From Comamonadaceae bacterium (GTDB taxonomy: Bacteria > Pseudomonadota > Gammaproteobacteria > Burkholderiales > Burkholderiaceae_C): a stretch of DNA of 64,000 nt. Numbering within the stretch: the stretch's first letter is position 1; every line of letters begins with the position of its first letter. The stretch covers positions 83,112 to 147,111 of the forward strand of contig JAIXSQ010000001.1 of assembly GCA_027484575.1 (NCBI GenBank), in the 5' to 3' direction. Below, piece by piece: positions 9,059 through 18,855 of this stretch. A program made the position numbers and the translations under genes. Below the pieces are notes generated by a model. The model worked only from the letters and a program-made list of their open reading frames with translations, did not search any database and was not told where the DNA came from.

Positions 9059-9224
9059 GCGGCACCGCCCACCCCTCGCGGGCACGGTGCCGCGGCAACC
9101 CCGGGGGGCAATCCCTTGCCCCCGGTGCCGCGAGGACGATCCTCCCTGGCGGCACCGCCCGACGGCCGGCCTCGTGCCGCCGTCCAGCCCGGCAGATGGC
9201 TGCAGGCCGCTGCCGGGCTTTTTC
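9059..9224 (+). ncRNA. Candidate structured non-coding RNA ending in a rho-independent terminator
   Basis: Successive perfect stems are visible: 9059-9067 with 9085-9093; 9092-9097 with 9126-9131, enclosing 9104-9111 with 9116-9123 (tetraloop TCCC); 9148-9155 with 9174-9181; and 9186-9194 with 9211-9219, followed by TTTTC. The first two stems overlap at 9092-9093 and would be alternatives at that edge. Directly repeated halves (GCGGCACCG, CGGTGCCGC) contribute. No 4.5S, 6S, RNase P or tmRNA signature is present. It could instead be the long leader of the DUF349 gene, attenuated by the final hairpin. Confidence 0.35.
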
Positions 9225-9326
9225 GTGCCCGCGCCCGGCGCGCCGGGCCTTGCGCAATCGCGGCGAGAATACGGGCCCCGCGGCGGCGGCCCCGCCGCGC
9301 ACCGACCACAAGAAGCAGCCTCGAAC

Positions 9327-12074
9327 GTGACCCCTTCCAGCCCCAAGCCTTCCGACACCCAGGCCCTCGACACCCTCACCGGCGGCGCCTTCTCGGCCCC
9401 CACCTCGGGCGAGCGCGCCGCGCGGGTGCGCGAGTGGCTGCAGTCGCAGCCCAGCCCCGAGCAGATGCAGGAGGTCTACAAGGAGCTGAGTGCCCGGGAC
9501 AAGGGGGCCGCCAAGCCGGTGCGCGAGCGCCTGGACGAGATCAAGCGCTCCAAGGGCCAGGAGGTGATCGCCGCCGAATGGGCGGCCAAGGCCGAGGGCC
9601 TGCTGGGCCAGCCCCGCCTGAACATCGCCGACGCCATGGCGTGGCAACGCGATGCCGCCAAGGCCGGCGCGCCGCTCAGCCGCGAGCCGCTGGCCACGCT
9701 GAAGGCGCGCATGGCCGAGCGCATCAAGGGCATCGAGGACCTGCAGCACCGCGTGCAGGTGCAGCGCGAGGCCGCCGTGCTGCTGGCCCAGCGCATCGAG
9801 GTGCTGTCGACCAAGTCCTGGAAGGACGCCCAGGCGGCCGCCGCGGCGCTCGAGGCCGACGTGCCCGACTGGCAGGTGCAGGCCGACGCCTTGGTGCAGG
9901 ACCCGAACTGGGCCAGCGTCGATCCGCGCTTCCCGCCCCTGCTGGACGCCTCGCGCGCCCAGCTCCAGGTGGTGTGGGAAGCCTTCCGCAGCGCCCTGGC
10001 CCTGGCCGCCGCCGCCGAGACCGATGCGGCGGCGCCGCTGCCCCCCGTGCCCGTGTGGGCCGACGAACTGCGCATCGCCCGTGGCCTGCCGCCCGAGGCA
10101 GCGCCCAAGCCCGCCCGCCCGGCCGCCGACCCCCAGCAGCGGGTGCGCGCCACCGAGTCCGTCTCGGCCGCCCTGGCCAAGCTCGAGCAGGAACTCGCGC
10201 AGGGTCATTCCAAGGCCAGCGCCGCGGCGGCTGCCGCCCTGCGCAACGCGCTGAAGGAGCACGGCAAGCTGGTGGACGACGAGGTCGGCGCCAAGGCCCA
10301 TGCGGTGCTGGCCTCGGCCGGCGAGCTCGAGGGCTGGCAGCGCTGGCGCGCCGACCAGCTGCGCCAGGAGCTGGTGACCAAGGCCGAGGGCCTGTTCGAG
10401 ACCGTGCCGCCGGCCGCCGATGCGCCCGAGGGCACCGCCCCCGCCCGCAAGCCGCGCTACGGCGGCCGCAAGATGCAGGAACAGCTGCGCGCGCTGCGCG
10501 AGCAGTGGAAGCAGGTGGACCAGGGCGGCGCGCCCAACCACGCGCTGTGGAAGCGCTTCGACGAAGCCTGCAACGAGGCCCACAAGGTGGTCGAGTCCTG
10601 GCTCGACAAGCTCAAGGCCGAGACCGCCGAGCACAAGGCGCAGCGCCTGGCGTTGCTCGAGGAGGTCCGGGCCTGGGCCGCTGCCAACCCGCAGCCGGCC
10701 GGCGGTGACTGGAAGGCGCTGAACCGCGCGATCCAGCAGTTCGAGCAGCGCTGGCGCGATGCCGGCCACCTGAGCGAGAAGGCCTTCGGCGAGCTGCTGC
10801 CGCAGTGGAAGGCCGCCATCGCCGCGGCCGCCGCCCCGCTGGCCGCCGCCCAGAAGGAGAGCCTGGCGCGCCGCCACGCCATGATCGACGAGGCGCAGGC
10901 GCTGGGCGAGGCGCCGCAGCTGCGCATCGACGCCGTCAAGGCGCTGCAGCAGCGCTGGCAGGCCGAGGCCCAGTCGGTCCCGCTGGACCGCCGCCAGGAA
11001 CAGAAGCTGTGGGATGCGTTCCGCAAGCCGATCGACGAGGCCTTCCAGCGCAAGACGCAGGACCGTGACCGCGCCGCCTCGGCCCTGAGCGAGCGCGACC
11101 GCGCGGTGCTCGAGGCCTCCAAGGCGCTCGAGGCGGCCAACGCCAGCGGCGACGCCAACCGGATCCGCGCCGCGATGGCGCAGCTCGATGCCGCGCTCAG
11201 AGGCCAGGCGCAGGCGCAGGCCGACAAGGCGCGCGCCGATGCCGGCGCCGAGCAGGCGGCGCCTGCCGCAGGGCCGGCCGTCGACGCCACGCCGGCCGCC
11301 GACGGCGCGCCCGCGGCTGAAACGCTCGAGGGTGGCGACGCCCCCGCCGCCGAGCCGGCGGCCCCGCCGCCCACGCCCAAGCCCACGCCCAAGCCGGTGG
11401 TCGCCATGCGCGGCGACGACCGGCCCGGCATGAAGAAGGCCGAGCCCGCGCCCGCGGGACGCGGCGGCAAGTTCGGGGACCGGCGCGGCGCGCCGGGCGG
11501 GGCGGGCGCCGGCGGCGGCCGTTTCGGCGACCGCGGCGGCCCCGGTGCCGGTGGCCGTTTCGGCGACCGCGGCGAGCGCGGCGGCCGCTTCGGCGACCGT
11601 CCTGCCGAGGACCGTGGCCCGCGTCTGGGTGACGTGGCGTTCCGGGCCCAGCGCGAGGCGCTCGAGCATGCGCAGCAGGCCCTGCGCAAGCTGCAGGCGC
11701 AGGCGCACGGCGAGGCGCTCACGCAGCTGATGGCGGCCTGGGAGCAGCGCGCGCCCGACCAGGTGCCCAGCCAGAGCGAGCTGGGCCGCTCGGTCACCCC
11801 GGCGGTCCGGGGCAGCTGGGTCAAGGCCCTGCAGTCGGCGCCGTCGGGGCAGCCGGCCGAGGCGCTGCTGCGGCTGGAGATCGCCGCCGAGGTGCCCACG
11901 CCGGCCGACCAGGTGGCCGCGCGCCGCCAGCTGCAGCTGGTGCTGCTGACCCGCCGCAACGACCCGGCCCCGGCCCAGACCTGGGGCGAGGACGCCGCCC
12001 GGGTGCTGGCCAGCGCGCACGACGCCGGCGCGGCGCGCCGCCTGCAGGCCGTGCTCAAGGCCCTGCTGCGCTGA
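9327..12074 (+). CDS. Large DUF349-repeat protein with FGDR-rich low-complexity segment
   Basis: About 915 residues from a GTG at 9327. Most of the protein is charged, predicted helical repeats of the DUF349 type: recurring W followed by acidic/basic helix, for example ALREQWKQVDQGGAPNHALW, LQQRWQAEAQSVPLDRRQEQ and LWDAFRKPIDEAF. Residues about 710-765 form a Gly/Arg-rich segment with four copies of an [RK]FGDR unit, resembling RGG-type RNA-binding disorder. A final helical part follows. DUF349 proteins in Burkholderiales have no settled function. The start rests on where recognisable sequence begins; a longer in-frame extension upstream overlaps the hairpin region and is unlikely. Confidence 0.88.
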   Translation: MTPSSPKPSDTQALDTLTGGAFSAPTSGERAARVREWLQSQPSPEQMQEVYKELSARDKGAAKPVRERLDEIKRSKGQEVIAAEWAAKAEGLLGQPRLNIADAMAWQRDAAKAGAPLSREPLATLKARMAERIKGIEDLQHRVQVQREAAVLLAQRIEVLSTKSWKDAQAAAAALEADVPDWQVQADALVQDPNWASVDPRFPPLLDASRAQLQVVWEAFRSALALAAAAETDAAAPLPPVPVWADELRIARGLPPEAAPKPARPAADPQQRVRATESVSAALAKLEQELAQGHSKASAAAAAALRNALKEHGKLVDDEVGAKAHAVLASAGELEGWQRWRADQLRQELVTKAEGLFETVPPAADAPEGTAPARKPRYGGRKMQEQLRALREQWKQVDQGGAPNHALWKRFDEACNEAHKVVESWLDKLKAETAEHKAQRLALLEEVRAWAAANPQPAGGDWKALNRAIQQFEQRWRDAGHLSEKAFGELLPQWKAAIAAAAAPLAAAQKESLARRHAMIDEAQALGEAPQLRIDAVKALQQRWQAEAQSVPLDRRQEQKLWDAFRKPIDEAFQRKTQDRDRAASALSERDRAVLEASKALEAANASGDANRIRAAMAQLDAALRGQAQAQADKARADAGAEQAAPAAGPAVDATPAADGAPAAETLEGGDAPAAEPAAPPPTPKPTPKPVVAMRGDDRPGMKKAEPAPAGRGGKFGDRRGAPGGAGAGGGRFGDRGGPGAGGRFGDRGERGGRFGDRPAEDRGPRLGDVAFRAQREALEHAQQALRKLQAQAHGEALTQLMAAWEQRAPDQVPSQSELGRSVTPAVRGSWVKALQSAPSGQPAEALLRLEIAAEVPTPADQVAARRQLQLVLLTRRNDPAPAQTWGEDAARVLASAHDAGAARRLQAVLKALLR

Positions 12075-12114
12075 CGCCGGCCAGGGCGCGCGGTCGCGGC
12101 TGCGGCCCGCGCGC

Positions 12115-12879
12115 TCAGGTCCGGGCGGGACCGGCCTGCGGGCCGAAGAAGCCGTCGAACAGCGCCGCCAGCGCCGGGAACTCCTGGCCGAACCGCGCGC
12201 GCTCGACGAAGTAGGCCTCGCCGGCGACGGCGAAGAACTCGCCGGGGTCCTGCGCGCCGTACGGGTCCAGCCAGGTCGCCGGGCCCGAGAAGCGCTCGGC
12301 GATCACGACCTGCTCGCGGAACCGCTCGTAGGCAGGCTGCAGCACCTGCAGCCATGCCCGCCGGCGTGCCGCCGGCAGGGGCGGGCAGCCGTCGGCCGCG
12401 CCGTCGCGCAGGTCGATCTTGTGGACGAACTCGTGCACGACCACGTTGTAGGCACTGCCGGCAGCGTCGGTGCCGGCCGCCTGCACGTCGGGCCAGCTGA
12501 GCATGACCGGCCCGTCGTCCATCGCCTCGCCGGCCAGCAGTTCCTCCCACTCGTGCACCACGCCGCTGTCGTCCACCTGCGAGCGCCGAGCCACCACCTG
12601 GTCGGGCTGGACCACCACGGTGACGAAGTCGTCGTACCAGCCCAGCCCCAGGTGCAGCACCGGCAGCACGGCCTGGGCCGCGATGGCCACGGCCATCGCA
12701 TCCGTGACCTGCAGGCCGCCGGCACCGTGGAATTCCTTGTCCTGCAGGAAGCGCGCGGCCAGCAGGCGCAGCCGCTGCGGATCGGCCGCCTGCAGGAAGG
12801 GCCAGGCGGCCAGCGTGGCCTGCCACAGCGGCTCGGGGATCTCGGGCGGCGCGCGCCGCCGGCGCAGCCAGCCGAACAT
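12115..12879 (-). CDS. mtfA: MtfA-type zinc-dependent peptidase
   Basis: A 254-residue cytosolic protein with the MtfA zinc-binding motif HEFVHKID (His149, Glu150, His153) and a downstream Glu about residue 214 in DPGEFFAVAGEAYF, matching the third ligand position. In E. coli MtfA binds the repressor Mlc and so affects the glucose PTS gene, and it has weak aminopeptidase activity; whether Mlc exists here is unknown. Its ATG overlaps the lpxH stop (TGATG), so it is translated behind lpxH. Length is normal for the family. Confidence 0.93.
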   Translation of the reverse strand: MFGWLRRRRAPPEIPEPLWQATLAAWPFLQAADPQRLRLLAARFLQDKEFHGAGGLQVTDAMAVAIAAQAVLPVLHLGLGWYDDFVTVVVQPDQVVARRSQVDDSGVVHEWEELLAGEAMDDGPVMLSWPDVQAAGTDAAGSAYNVVVHEFVHKIDLRDGAADGCPPLPAARRRAWLQVLQPAYERFREQVVIAERFSGPATWLDPYGAQDPGEFFAVAGEAYFVERARFGQEFPALAALFDGFFGPQAGPART

Positions 12880-13649
12880 CAGGCCACCGGCAGGCGGGTG
12901 GCGTGGCCGGCGGCATCCAGCCGCAGCACGTCGCCGCGCGGCGGCTGCGCGGCCGGGTCCCAGTCGGACAGCACCAGTCGCCGGTGGCCGGCCGCATCGA
13001 GCACATGGTCGCCGGGACGGTGCGTGTGGCCGTGCACCAGCGTGCCGGCACCTGCCGCGGCCAGCCAGGCCAGGGCCTGCGCCGTGTCGACGTCGGCATA
13101 GGTCGCCCCGGAGCGCTTGCGTGCCTCGCTCTCGCTGCGCAGGGCGCGCGCGATCGCCTGGCGCTCGGCCAGCGGCCTGGCCAGGAAGGCGGCCTGCCAG
13201 CCAGGCTGGCGCACCTGGGCACGGAAGGCCAGGTAGTCGGTGTCGCCCAGGCACAGCGCGTCGCCGTGGGACAGCAGCCAGCGGTGGGCTCCGAAGGCCA
13301 GCACCGTGGGGTCGTCCAGCAGCCGCACGCCGGCGGCGCGGGCGAAGGCAGCGCCGAGCAGGAAATCGCGGTTGCCGTGCAGCAGGTGCACGGGCACGCG
13401 CCGGGCCACCTCGCGCAGCAGCGCCGCGCAGTCGGCCTCGAAGCCGGGCTCGGCCAGCACGTCGTCGCCGGGCCAGGCCTCGAAGATGTCGCCCAGCAGG
13501 AAGAAGGCGTCCGCGTCGGACGTGCGCAGCCGCCGCGCGAACGCGTCGAAGGTCGCCGGCTCGGCCGGCTGCAGGTGCAGGTCGGACAGCAGCTCGACGG
13601 CCCGCCACTGCGGCGGGGCCGCGAGTTCGGCGGGGCGGGGCGGCTGCAC
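12879..13649 (-). CDS. lpxH: UDP-2,3-diacylglucosamine diphosphatase
   Basis: A 256-residue calcineurin-like metallophosphoesterase of lipid A synthesis, hydrolysing UDP-2,3-diacyl-GlcN to lipid X and UMP at the inner membrane surface. The metal motifs are all present: SDLH (Asp23, His25), GD at 53-54, GNRDF (Asn93, Arg94), SHGD (His128) and GHTHRPG (His208, His210). The start is GTG at 13649; no good ATG is available. It lies 17 bases behind the ppiB-like gene in an operon that also includes mtfA. Confidence 0.95.
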   Translation of the reverse strand: MQPPRPAELAAPPQWRAVELLSDLHLQPAEPATFDAFARRLRTSDADAFFLLGDIFEAWPGDDVLAEPGFEADCAALLREVARRVPVHLLHGNRDFLLGAAFARAAGVRLLDDPTVLAFGAHRWLLSHGDALCLGDTDYLAFRAQVRQPGWQAAFLARPLAERQAIARALRSESEARKRSGATYADVDTAQALAWLAAAGAGTLVHGHTHRPGDHVLDAAGHRRLVLSDWDPAAQPPRGDVLRLDAAGHATRLPVA

Positions 13650-13666
13650 CTGCGCGGCGGCGTCGC

Positions 13667-14173
13667 TTAGAGCGCGACCGCCTTCTCGATCACCACGTCC
13701 TGCTTGGGCACGTCGTCATGGAAGCCGCTGCGGCCGGTGGCCACGCCGCGGATCTTGTCGACGATCTCGGTGCCCTGCACGACCTTGCCGAACACCGCAT
13801 AGCCCCAGCCCGAGGCGGTGGGCGCGGTGTGGTTCAGGAAGGCGTTGTCGGCGACGTTGATGAAGAACTGCGCCGTGGCCGAGTGCGGCGCATTGGTGCG
13901 CGCCATGGCCAGGGTGTACTTGTCGTTCTTCAGGCCGTTGTTGGCCTCGTTGTCGATCGGGGCGTCGGTGGGCTTTTGCTGCATGCCGGGGGTGAAGCCG
14001 CCGCCCTGGATCATGAAGCCGTCGATCACGCGGTGGAAGATCGTGCCGTCGTAATGGCCCTTGCGCACGTAGGCCAGGAAGTTCTCGGCCGACTTGGGCG
14101 CCTTGTCGGCGGCCAGCTCGATGGTGATCACGCCGTGGCCGGCGATGTGCAGTTCGACTTGGGGATTGCTCAT
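13667..14173 (-). CDS. ppiB: Cytoplasmic cyclophilin peptidyl-prolyl isomerase
   Basis: A 168-residue cyclophilin without a signal peptide. The active-site core is clear: [14 protein letters not shown] with the catalytic Arg, [17 protein letters not shown], and [14 protein letters not shown]. It catalyses cis-trans isomerisation of Xaa-Pro bonds in the cytosol. It follows a periplasmic paralogue by 14 bases on the same strand; this tandem of an exported and a cytosolic cyclophilin is frequent in Burkholderiales. GGAGCA precedes the ATG. Confidence 0.94.
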   Translation of the reverse strand: MSNPQVELHIAGHGVITIELAADKAPKSAENFLAYVRKGHYDGTIFHRVIDGFMIQGGGFTPGMQQKPTDAPIDNEANNGLKNDKYTLAMARTNAPHSATAQFFINVADNAFLNHTAPTASGWGYAVFGKVVQGTEIVDKIRGVATGRSGFHDDVPKQDVVIEKAVAL

Positions 14174-14187
14174 GGGATGCTCCTGGT

Positions 14188-14901
14188 TCACTTCAGCACG
14201 ACGGCCGACTGGATGACGACCGGCGTGCGCGGCACGTCGGTGGGGAAGGGGCCGCCGGGCCCGGTGGGCTGGCTGCGGATCTTCTCGATGGTGTCCATGC
14301 CGGCCACCACCTTGCCGAAGACCGTGTAGCCCCACAGCTGCGAGGCGCCTTCCAGGCGCGCACGCGGGATGTTCTCGTAGACCTGCCCCTGGTACTCGAA
14401 TCGCGGCACCGGGTCGCCGGGCGGGATCACGACCGGGTCGAGGAAGGCGTTGTCCTTGACGTTGATGAAGAACTGCGCGGTGGCCGACTGCGGGTCGTTG
14501 GTGCGGGCCATCGCCAGCGTGCCCACGGTGTTGCGCGGGCCGCCGCGGGCCAGTGCCTCGCGGCCTTCGTGCCGCACCGGCGCGCGGGTGGGCTTCTCGG
14601 CGTACTTCGTGTCGTAGCCGCCGCCCTGCACCATGAAGTTGCCGATCACGCGGTGGAACACCGTGCCGTCGTAGTGCTTGTCGCGGACGTACTGCAGGAA
14701 GTTCTCGACCGTGCGCGGCGCCTTGTCGGCCAGCAGTTCCACCGTGAAGGCGCCCAGGCTGGTGGTGAACTGCACGCGCGGGTTGGCGCCGGCGGCGGGG
14801 GCGGGCGCCGGTGCGGCGGTCTGGGGCTGGGCGGCCGCGAGCGTGGCCAGGCCGGCCAGCGCACAGGCGAGCACGGCCCGCCGGGCGAGGGTGGCGGTCA
14901 A
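14188..14901 (-). CDS. Periplasmic cyclophilin peptidyl-prolyl isomerase
   Basis: A 237-residue cyclophilin with an N-terminal signal sequence ([20 protein letters not shown]) and an Ala/Pro-rich spacer. The catalytic pattern [31 protein letters not shown] and [14 protein letters not shown] is intact. A longer loop ([19 protein letters not shown]) sets it apart from the cytosolic copy next to it. I placed the start at TTG 14901, which overlaps the stop of the upstream L,D-transpeptidase gene as TTGA; no ATG gives a full signal peptide. It resembles PpiA of other proteobacteria and would assist folding of exported proteins. Confidence 0.9.
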   Translation of the reverse strand: MTATLARRAVLACALAGLATLAAAQPQTAAPAPAPAAGANPRVQFTTSLGAFTVELLADKAPRTVENFLQYVRDKHYDGTVFHRVIGNFMVQGGGYDTKYAEKPTRAPVRHEGREALARGGPRNTVGTLAMARTNDPQSATAQFFINVKDNAFLDPVVIPPGDPVPRFEYQGQVYENIPRARLEGASQLWGYTVFGKVVAGMDTIEKIRSQPTGPGGPFPTDVPRTPVVIQSAVVLK

Positions 14902-16202
14902 CCGATGACTCCTTCGAAGAAGATCTTCCAGTGCGGCCCCACGCGCATCCAGTACTGGCGCTTGACGGGACCCGTGCGGGCGCCCTGCGGGACCTCGCCG
15001 AAGGTTACCACCATGGTGTCGGTGGCATCGGTCCAGCGCAGGTACGACAGGTCCTTGAGCTCCAGCTCGCGGCCCTGCACGCGGGACAGCTCGGCCTTCA
15101 GCGTGGGCACCCAGTCGGCCAGCGGCTTGCCGTTGGCGCTCATGTCGGGCGTGTAGTAGGCCAGCGTGCGGGCCAGGTCGCCCGAGGCCTTGGCCGCGCG
15201 CCAGCCGGCCAGCGCGTCGGTGAAGGACTTCACCTCGGGCACCGACTGGGCCTGCGGTGGCACCCACTGCAGCGAGGGCGCGATCACGACCGGCGTCGTG
15301 CGGACCTCGACGGTGCGGATGATGCGTTCCAGGTCGGGGTTGGCCAGCACGACGCAGCCGTCGGTGGCGCGCGGGGCGCGCGCGAACTGGCCCGGCGGGG
15401 TGCCGTGCAGCCAGATGCCGCTGCCGGTCTTGCCGCGCCGCACGTCGTACGGGTTGGGATAGTTGATCGGCAGGGCGCCGGAGCCGTAGAAGTCCTTGAG
15501 CGTCTTCGGGTCCAGGTTGCTGGTCACGTAGTACACGCCCAGCGGGGTGCGCAGGTCGCCCTCGACCGCCTTGTCGATCCCCGACTTGCCCACCGAGATG
15601 TAGTAGTCGGCCACCAGCTTCAGGCCGGCCGGGCCGTTCTCGAACAGGTACAGGCGTGCCCGCGAGGTGTCGACCGCGATCGCATGGCGGCTGCGCGGGG
15701 CCAGCTGCAGGAACTGCGCGGGCACGTGGCCGGCGGGCGGCCGCTCGCGCAGCGCGCGCAGGCGCAGCAGCGACTCCTCGCGCAGTTCGGCCAGGGCTTG
15801 CGCGGGGGCGCCGGCGGCGGCGTCGGGCACGTCGCCCAGCGTGCGCAGCGGGCGGGTGCGCGCGGCCAGCAGGTCGCCGACCACCAGCTGCGCCAGCGCG
15901 AAGGTCGGGTGGTCGCGCACCAGGGCCTCGGCCTTGGCGAGCGCCTCGCGCGCCTGGCCCTGGCCCACCAGCCGGTAGACCTCGATCAGCCGGGCCTCGG
16001 CGACGCCGTCCAGCGGCAGGGGAGCCGCCGCGCGCGGACGGTTCGGGGGCGCCTTGCCGGCGGGCTTGGCCTTGGCCTTGTGCTCGCCGCGCCCGTGGCC
16101 CTGCTCGGCCGCGCCTGCACCGGCCGCGGCCACGGCGAGCACGGCGGCACAGGCGGCAACGACGGCGCGCCCGGCGCGGAGGCGGGAGGACAGGGCGTTC
16201 AC
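14898..16202 (-). CDS. L,D-transpeptidase (YkuD) with C-terminal SnoaL-like domain
   Basis: A 434-residue exported protein starting at GTG 16202. After a signal peptide and a basic, Pro-rich linker there is a helical segment, then a YkuD domain: [34 protein letters not shown] (His266) and ATDGCVVL (Cys283), the catalytic pair of L,D-transpeptidases that form 3-3 cross-links or attach lipoproteins to peptidoglycan. Residues after about 325 ([23 protein letters not shown] and onward to the end) look like an NTF2/SnoaL-like domain, also found at the end of the neighbouring TPR protein. It heads a run of cell-envelope genes. Confidence 0.9.
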   Translation of the reverse strand: MNALSSRLRAGRAVVAACAAVLAVAAAGAGAAEQGHGRGEHKAKAKPAGKAPPNRPRAAAPLPLDGVAEARLIEVYRLVGQGQAREALAKAEALVRDHPTFALAQLVVGDLLAARTRPLRTLGDVPDAAAGAPAQALAELREESLLRLRALRERPPAGHVPAQFLQLAPRSRHAIAVDTSRARLYLFENGPAGLKLVADYYISVGKSGIDKAVEGDLRTPLGVYYVTSNLDPKTLKDFYGSGALPINYPNPYDVRRGKTGSGIWLHGTPPGQFARAPRATDGCVVLANPDLERIIRTVEVRTTPVVIAPSLQWVPPQAQSVPEVKSFTDALAGWRAAKASGDLARTLAYYTPDMSANGKPLADWVPTLKAELSRVQGRELELKDLSYLRWTDATDTMVVTFGEVPQGARTGPVKRQYWMRVGPHWKIFFEGVIG

Positions 16203-16243
16203 GGCAGGTCGGACCGGTGCGTCCGGTGGCGCGTGGTGCGGGC

Positions 16244-17314
16244 TCAGGCCCCGGTGGCTTCGCGCACGATGACCCAGCGCTCGCCCACCTTCTGCAGCTC
16301 GAGGGTCTTGCGGCTGCTGACGTTCAGGCTGTCGGCGCTGTAGGCCTGGCGGAACCTGGCCACGGCCTTGGCGCCGTCGACGCTGACCTGCAGTTCGGAC
16401 ACCTTCACGCTGATGCGCGACTTGCCCACGATGCGGGCGCGGCGCTCGTCTTCCCAGTCCTTGCGCGACTGGTTGCCGGGCGGATCGAAGTCCTTGCCGT
16501 AGGCGCCGAGGTAGCCGCCCATGTCCTTGGACGACCAGGCCGTGGCCCAGGCCTGCACGGCGGCCTCGACCTCGCGGGCGGCGCCGCCCGCGGGCGCGGC
16601 GGCAGGGGCCGGAGCGGGCGCCGGCGCTGCCGCGGCGGGGGCGGCTGCCTGCGGTGCAGGCGCGGGGCGGGCAGCGGGTGCGGCGGCCGCGGCGGGCGCC
16701 GGTGCGGGCGCAGCGGCGGGGGCCTTGGCCACGGTGGCGGGTGCGGGCGCGGCGGCGGCCGGTGCGGTGGCGGCGGGGCGCTGGCTGCGGCCCGGGGTGA
16801 ACAGCTCGCGGATCAGCGCCAGCTTGGGTTGCAGCGAGGCGTTGCCGGCATCGAGCTGCAGCGCCTTGCTGTAGGCCTGGCTGGCCAGGCGTGCATAGAC
16901 ATCGCCCAGGTTCTCGTGCGCGGTGGCGTAGCTCGGGTTGGTGCGGATGGCCATCTCGAGCGCGGCGCGCGCCTTGTCGAACTGGCTCTGGCCGGCGTAC
17001 AGCACCGCGAGGTTGTTGTACGGCTCGGGCAGTTCGGGGTAGTCCTCGGTGAGCTTGGTGAAGACCGCGATCGCGTCCGCCGGCTTGCCCGACTCGGACA
17101 GGATCACGCCGCGCAGGAAGCGCATCTGCGGATCGCGCGGCTTGGCCGCGAGGTACTGGTCGGCCTTGGCCAGGGCGTCGGCGGTGCGGCCGGCGCGCAG
17201 CAGCTGGTTGACGTCGCCGTACTCGTCGGCCATCGCGGGCAGGGCGGCGGCCAGGGCCGCGGCCAGGGCGAGCAGGCGCAGGGAACGGGAGAGCGGGGTG
17301 CTGGCACGCGACAT
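16244..17314 (-). CDS. Exported tetratricopeptide-repeat protein with C-terminal NTF2-like domain
   Basis: A 356-residue protein with signal peptide ([21 protein letters not shown]), three to four TPR units ([60 protein letters not shown]), about 75 residues made almost only of Ala and Pro, and a C-terminal SnoaL/DUF4440-like domain ([20 protein letters not shown] to ERWVIVREA). The ATG at 17314 was preferred to an upstream GTG. The shared C-terminal domain and co-direction with the L,D-transpeptidase suggest a joint envelope role; the domain pair may mark interacting proteins. Specific function unknown. Confidence 0.88.
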   Translation of the reverse strand: MSRASTPLSRSLRLLALAAALAAALPAMADEYGDVNQLLRAGRTADALAKADQYLAAKPRDPQMRFLRGVILSESGKPADAIAVFTKLTEDYPELPEPYNNLAVLYAGQSQFDKARAALEMAIRTNPSYATAHENLGDVYARLASQAYSKALQLDAGNASLQPKLALIRELFTPGRSQRPAATAPAAAAPAPATVAKAPAAAPAPAPAAAAAPAARPAPAPQAAAPAAAAPAPAPAPAAAPAGGAAREVEAAVQAWATAWSSKDMGGYLGAYGKDFDPPGNQSRKDWEDERRARIVGKSRISVKVSELQVSVDGAKAVARFRQAYSADSLNVSSRKTLELQKVGERWVIVREATGA

Positions 17315-17360
17315 GGAGGCCTCGGGAATTGCGCTGGACACGGGCCCACGAACGGGGCTT

Positions 17361-17366
17361 TATACT
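17361..17366 (+). promoter_or_regulatory. Likely -10 element of the cysS promoter
   Basis: TATACT at 17361-17366 is a near-consensus -10 hexamer in the divergent gap between the TPR gene and cysS. The best -35 candidate, TGGACA at 17335-17340, is 20 bases away, longer than ideal, so only the -10 is called. The transcript would have a leader of about 105 bases. Confidence 0.5.
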
Positions 17367-17478
17367 GCGCGGCGATTGTAGCCGGGCACCTCGTCAGCGA
17401 GCCCGGCCTGCCGACGACAACAAGGACCCTCCCGCCGCGCGACGCGCCGGCCGGCGCGGGCCACGCCACCCGACCTTC

Positions 17479-18855
17479 ATGAGCCTGCGCATCTACAACA
17501 CGCTCTCGCGTGCCCTGGAGGATTTCGTCCCGCTCGAGCCCGGCCACGTGCGCATGTACGTGTGCGGCATGACCGTGTACGACCTGTGCCACGTGGGCCA
17601 TGCGCGCAACACCGTGGCCTTCGATGTCGTGCAGCGCTGGCTCAAGGCGTCGGGCCTGCGCGTCACGTTCGTGCGCAACATCACCGACATCGACGACAAG
17701 ATCATCCGCCGCGCCGTGGACAACGGCGAGACCGTGCGCGGGCTGACCGACCGCATGATCGGCGAGATGTACCGCGACTTCGATGCGCTGGGCATCGAGC
17801 GGCCCACGCACGACCCGCGCGCCACCGACTTCGTGCCGCAGATGCTGGACATCGTGCGCACGCTCGAAGGCAGGGGCCTGGCCTACCGCGCGGGCACCGA
17901 CGTCAACTACGCGGTGCGGCGCTTTCCCGGCTACGGCAAGCTGTCGGGCAAGTCGCTCGACGAGCTGCATGCCGGCGAGCGCGTGGCGGTGGCCGAGGGC
18001 AAGGACGACCCGCTGGACTTCGTGCTCTGGAAGGGCGCCAAGCCCGGCGAGCCGCAGGACGCGCAGTGGCCTAGCGCCTATGGCGCCGGCCGGCCCGGCT
18101 GGCACATCGAGTGCTCGGCCATGGCCGGCGCGCTGCTGGGCACCACCTTCGACATCCACGGCGGCGGCGCCGACCTGACGTTCCCGCACCACGAGAACGA
18201 GATCGCCCAGAGCGAGGGCGCGCACGGCGTGCCGCTGGCGAAGGTCTGGATGCACAACGGCTTCGTCAACGTCGACAACGAGAAGATGTCCAAGTCGCTG
18301 GGCAACTTCTTCACCATCCGTGACGTGCTCGCCAGGTACGACGCGCAGACGCTGCGCTTCTTCATCCTGCGGGCCCACTACCGCAGCCCGCTGAACTACA
18401 GCGACGTGCACCTCGACGACGCCCGCGGCGCGCTGCGGCGCCTGTACACGGCGCTCGACGCGGTGCCGCCGGCGCAGGTCGCGATCGACTGGGCGCAGCC
18501 GCATGCCGCCCGCTTCAAGGCCGCGATGGACAACGACTTCGGCACCCCCGAGGCCGTGGCCGTGCTGTTCGAGCTGGCCGGCGAGGTCAACCGCAGCCGC
18601 TCGCCGCAGCAGGCCGGCCTGCTCAAGGCCCTGGGCGGCGTGCTGGGGCTGCTGCAGGAGGAGCCGCGTGCCTACTTGCAGGCCGGCGCGGCCGCGGTCG
18701 ACGAGTCCTGGATCGCCGAGCGCATCGCGGCCCGCGCCGCGGCCAAGCAGGCGCGCGACTTCGCCGCTGCCGACGCGGTGCGGGCCGAGCTGCTCGCGCG
18801 CGGCATCGTCCTGAAGGACTCCGCCGCCGGCACCACCTGGGAGGCCGCAGCGTGA
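17479..18855 (+). CDS. cysS: Cysteinyl-tRNA synthetase
   Basis: A 458-residue class I aminoacyl-tRNA synthetase that charges tRNA-Cys in the cytosol. The HIGH-type motif is HVGH (residues 38-41), the KMSKS loop is intact at about 270-274 ([10 protein letters not shown]), and the zinc-binding region includes VCGMTVYD and HIECSAMA. Length is normal. The start is the ATG at 17479 (MSLRIYNTL), as in the family. The TGA overlaps the GTG start of the glycosylase gene, so the pair is one transcription unit. Confidence 0.98.
   Translation: MSLRIYNTLSRALEDFVPLEPGHVRMYVCGMTVYDLCHVGHARNTVAFDVVQRWLKASGLRVTFVRNITDIDDKIIRRAVDNGETVRGLTDRMIGEMYRDFDALGIERPTHDPRATDFVPQMLDIVRTLEGRGLAYRAGTDVNYAVRRFPGYGKLSGKSLDELHAGERVAVAEGKDDPLDFVLWKGAKPGEPQDAQWPSAYGAGRPGWHIECSAMAGALLGTTFDIHGGGADLTFPHHENEIAQSEGAHGVPLAKVWMHNGFVNVDNEKMSKSLGNFFTIRDVLARYDAQTLRFFILRAHYRSPLNYSDVHLDDARGALRRLYTALDAVPPAQVAIDWAQPHAARFKAAMDNDFGTPEAVAVLFELAGEVNRSRSPQQAGLLKALGGVLGLLQEEPRAYLQAGAAAVDESWIAERIAARAAAKQARDFAAADAVRAELLARGIVLKDSAAGTTWEAAA

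Larger units (their letters stand above)
8688..9326. other. Divergent intergenic region without a protein gene
   Basis: About 640 bases between the transglycosylase leader ORF and the DUF349 gene. It holds the minus-strand promoter at 8825-8854 and, at 9059-9223, a succession of hairpins (separate entry). Long open frames cross it on both strands, but they have biased, arginine/proline-rich composition without recognisable motifs and look like GC-driven artefacts. The promoter of the DUF349 gene should also be here; I cannot point to it. Confidence 0.7.

Noticed and set aside
9059..9224. 4.5S, 6S, RNase P or tmRNA gene in the hairpin region
   Set aside because: None of their conserved core sequences is present; left as an unassigned candidate RNA.
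8793..12020. 1075-residue minus-strand open frame opposite the DUF349 gene
   Set aside because: It mirrors the codon pattern of the plus-strand gene, is made of Leu/Gly/Arg-rich low-complexity sequence and has no motif. Such antisense frames are expected in DNA this GC-rich.
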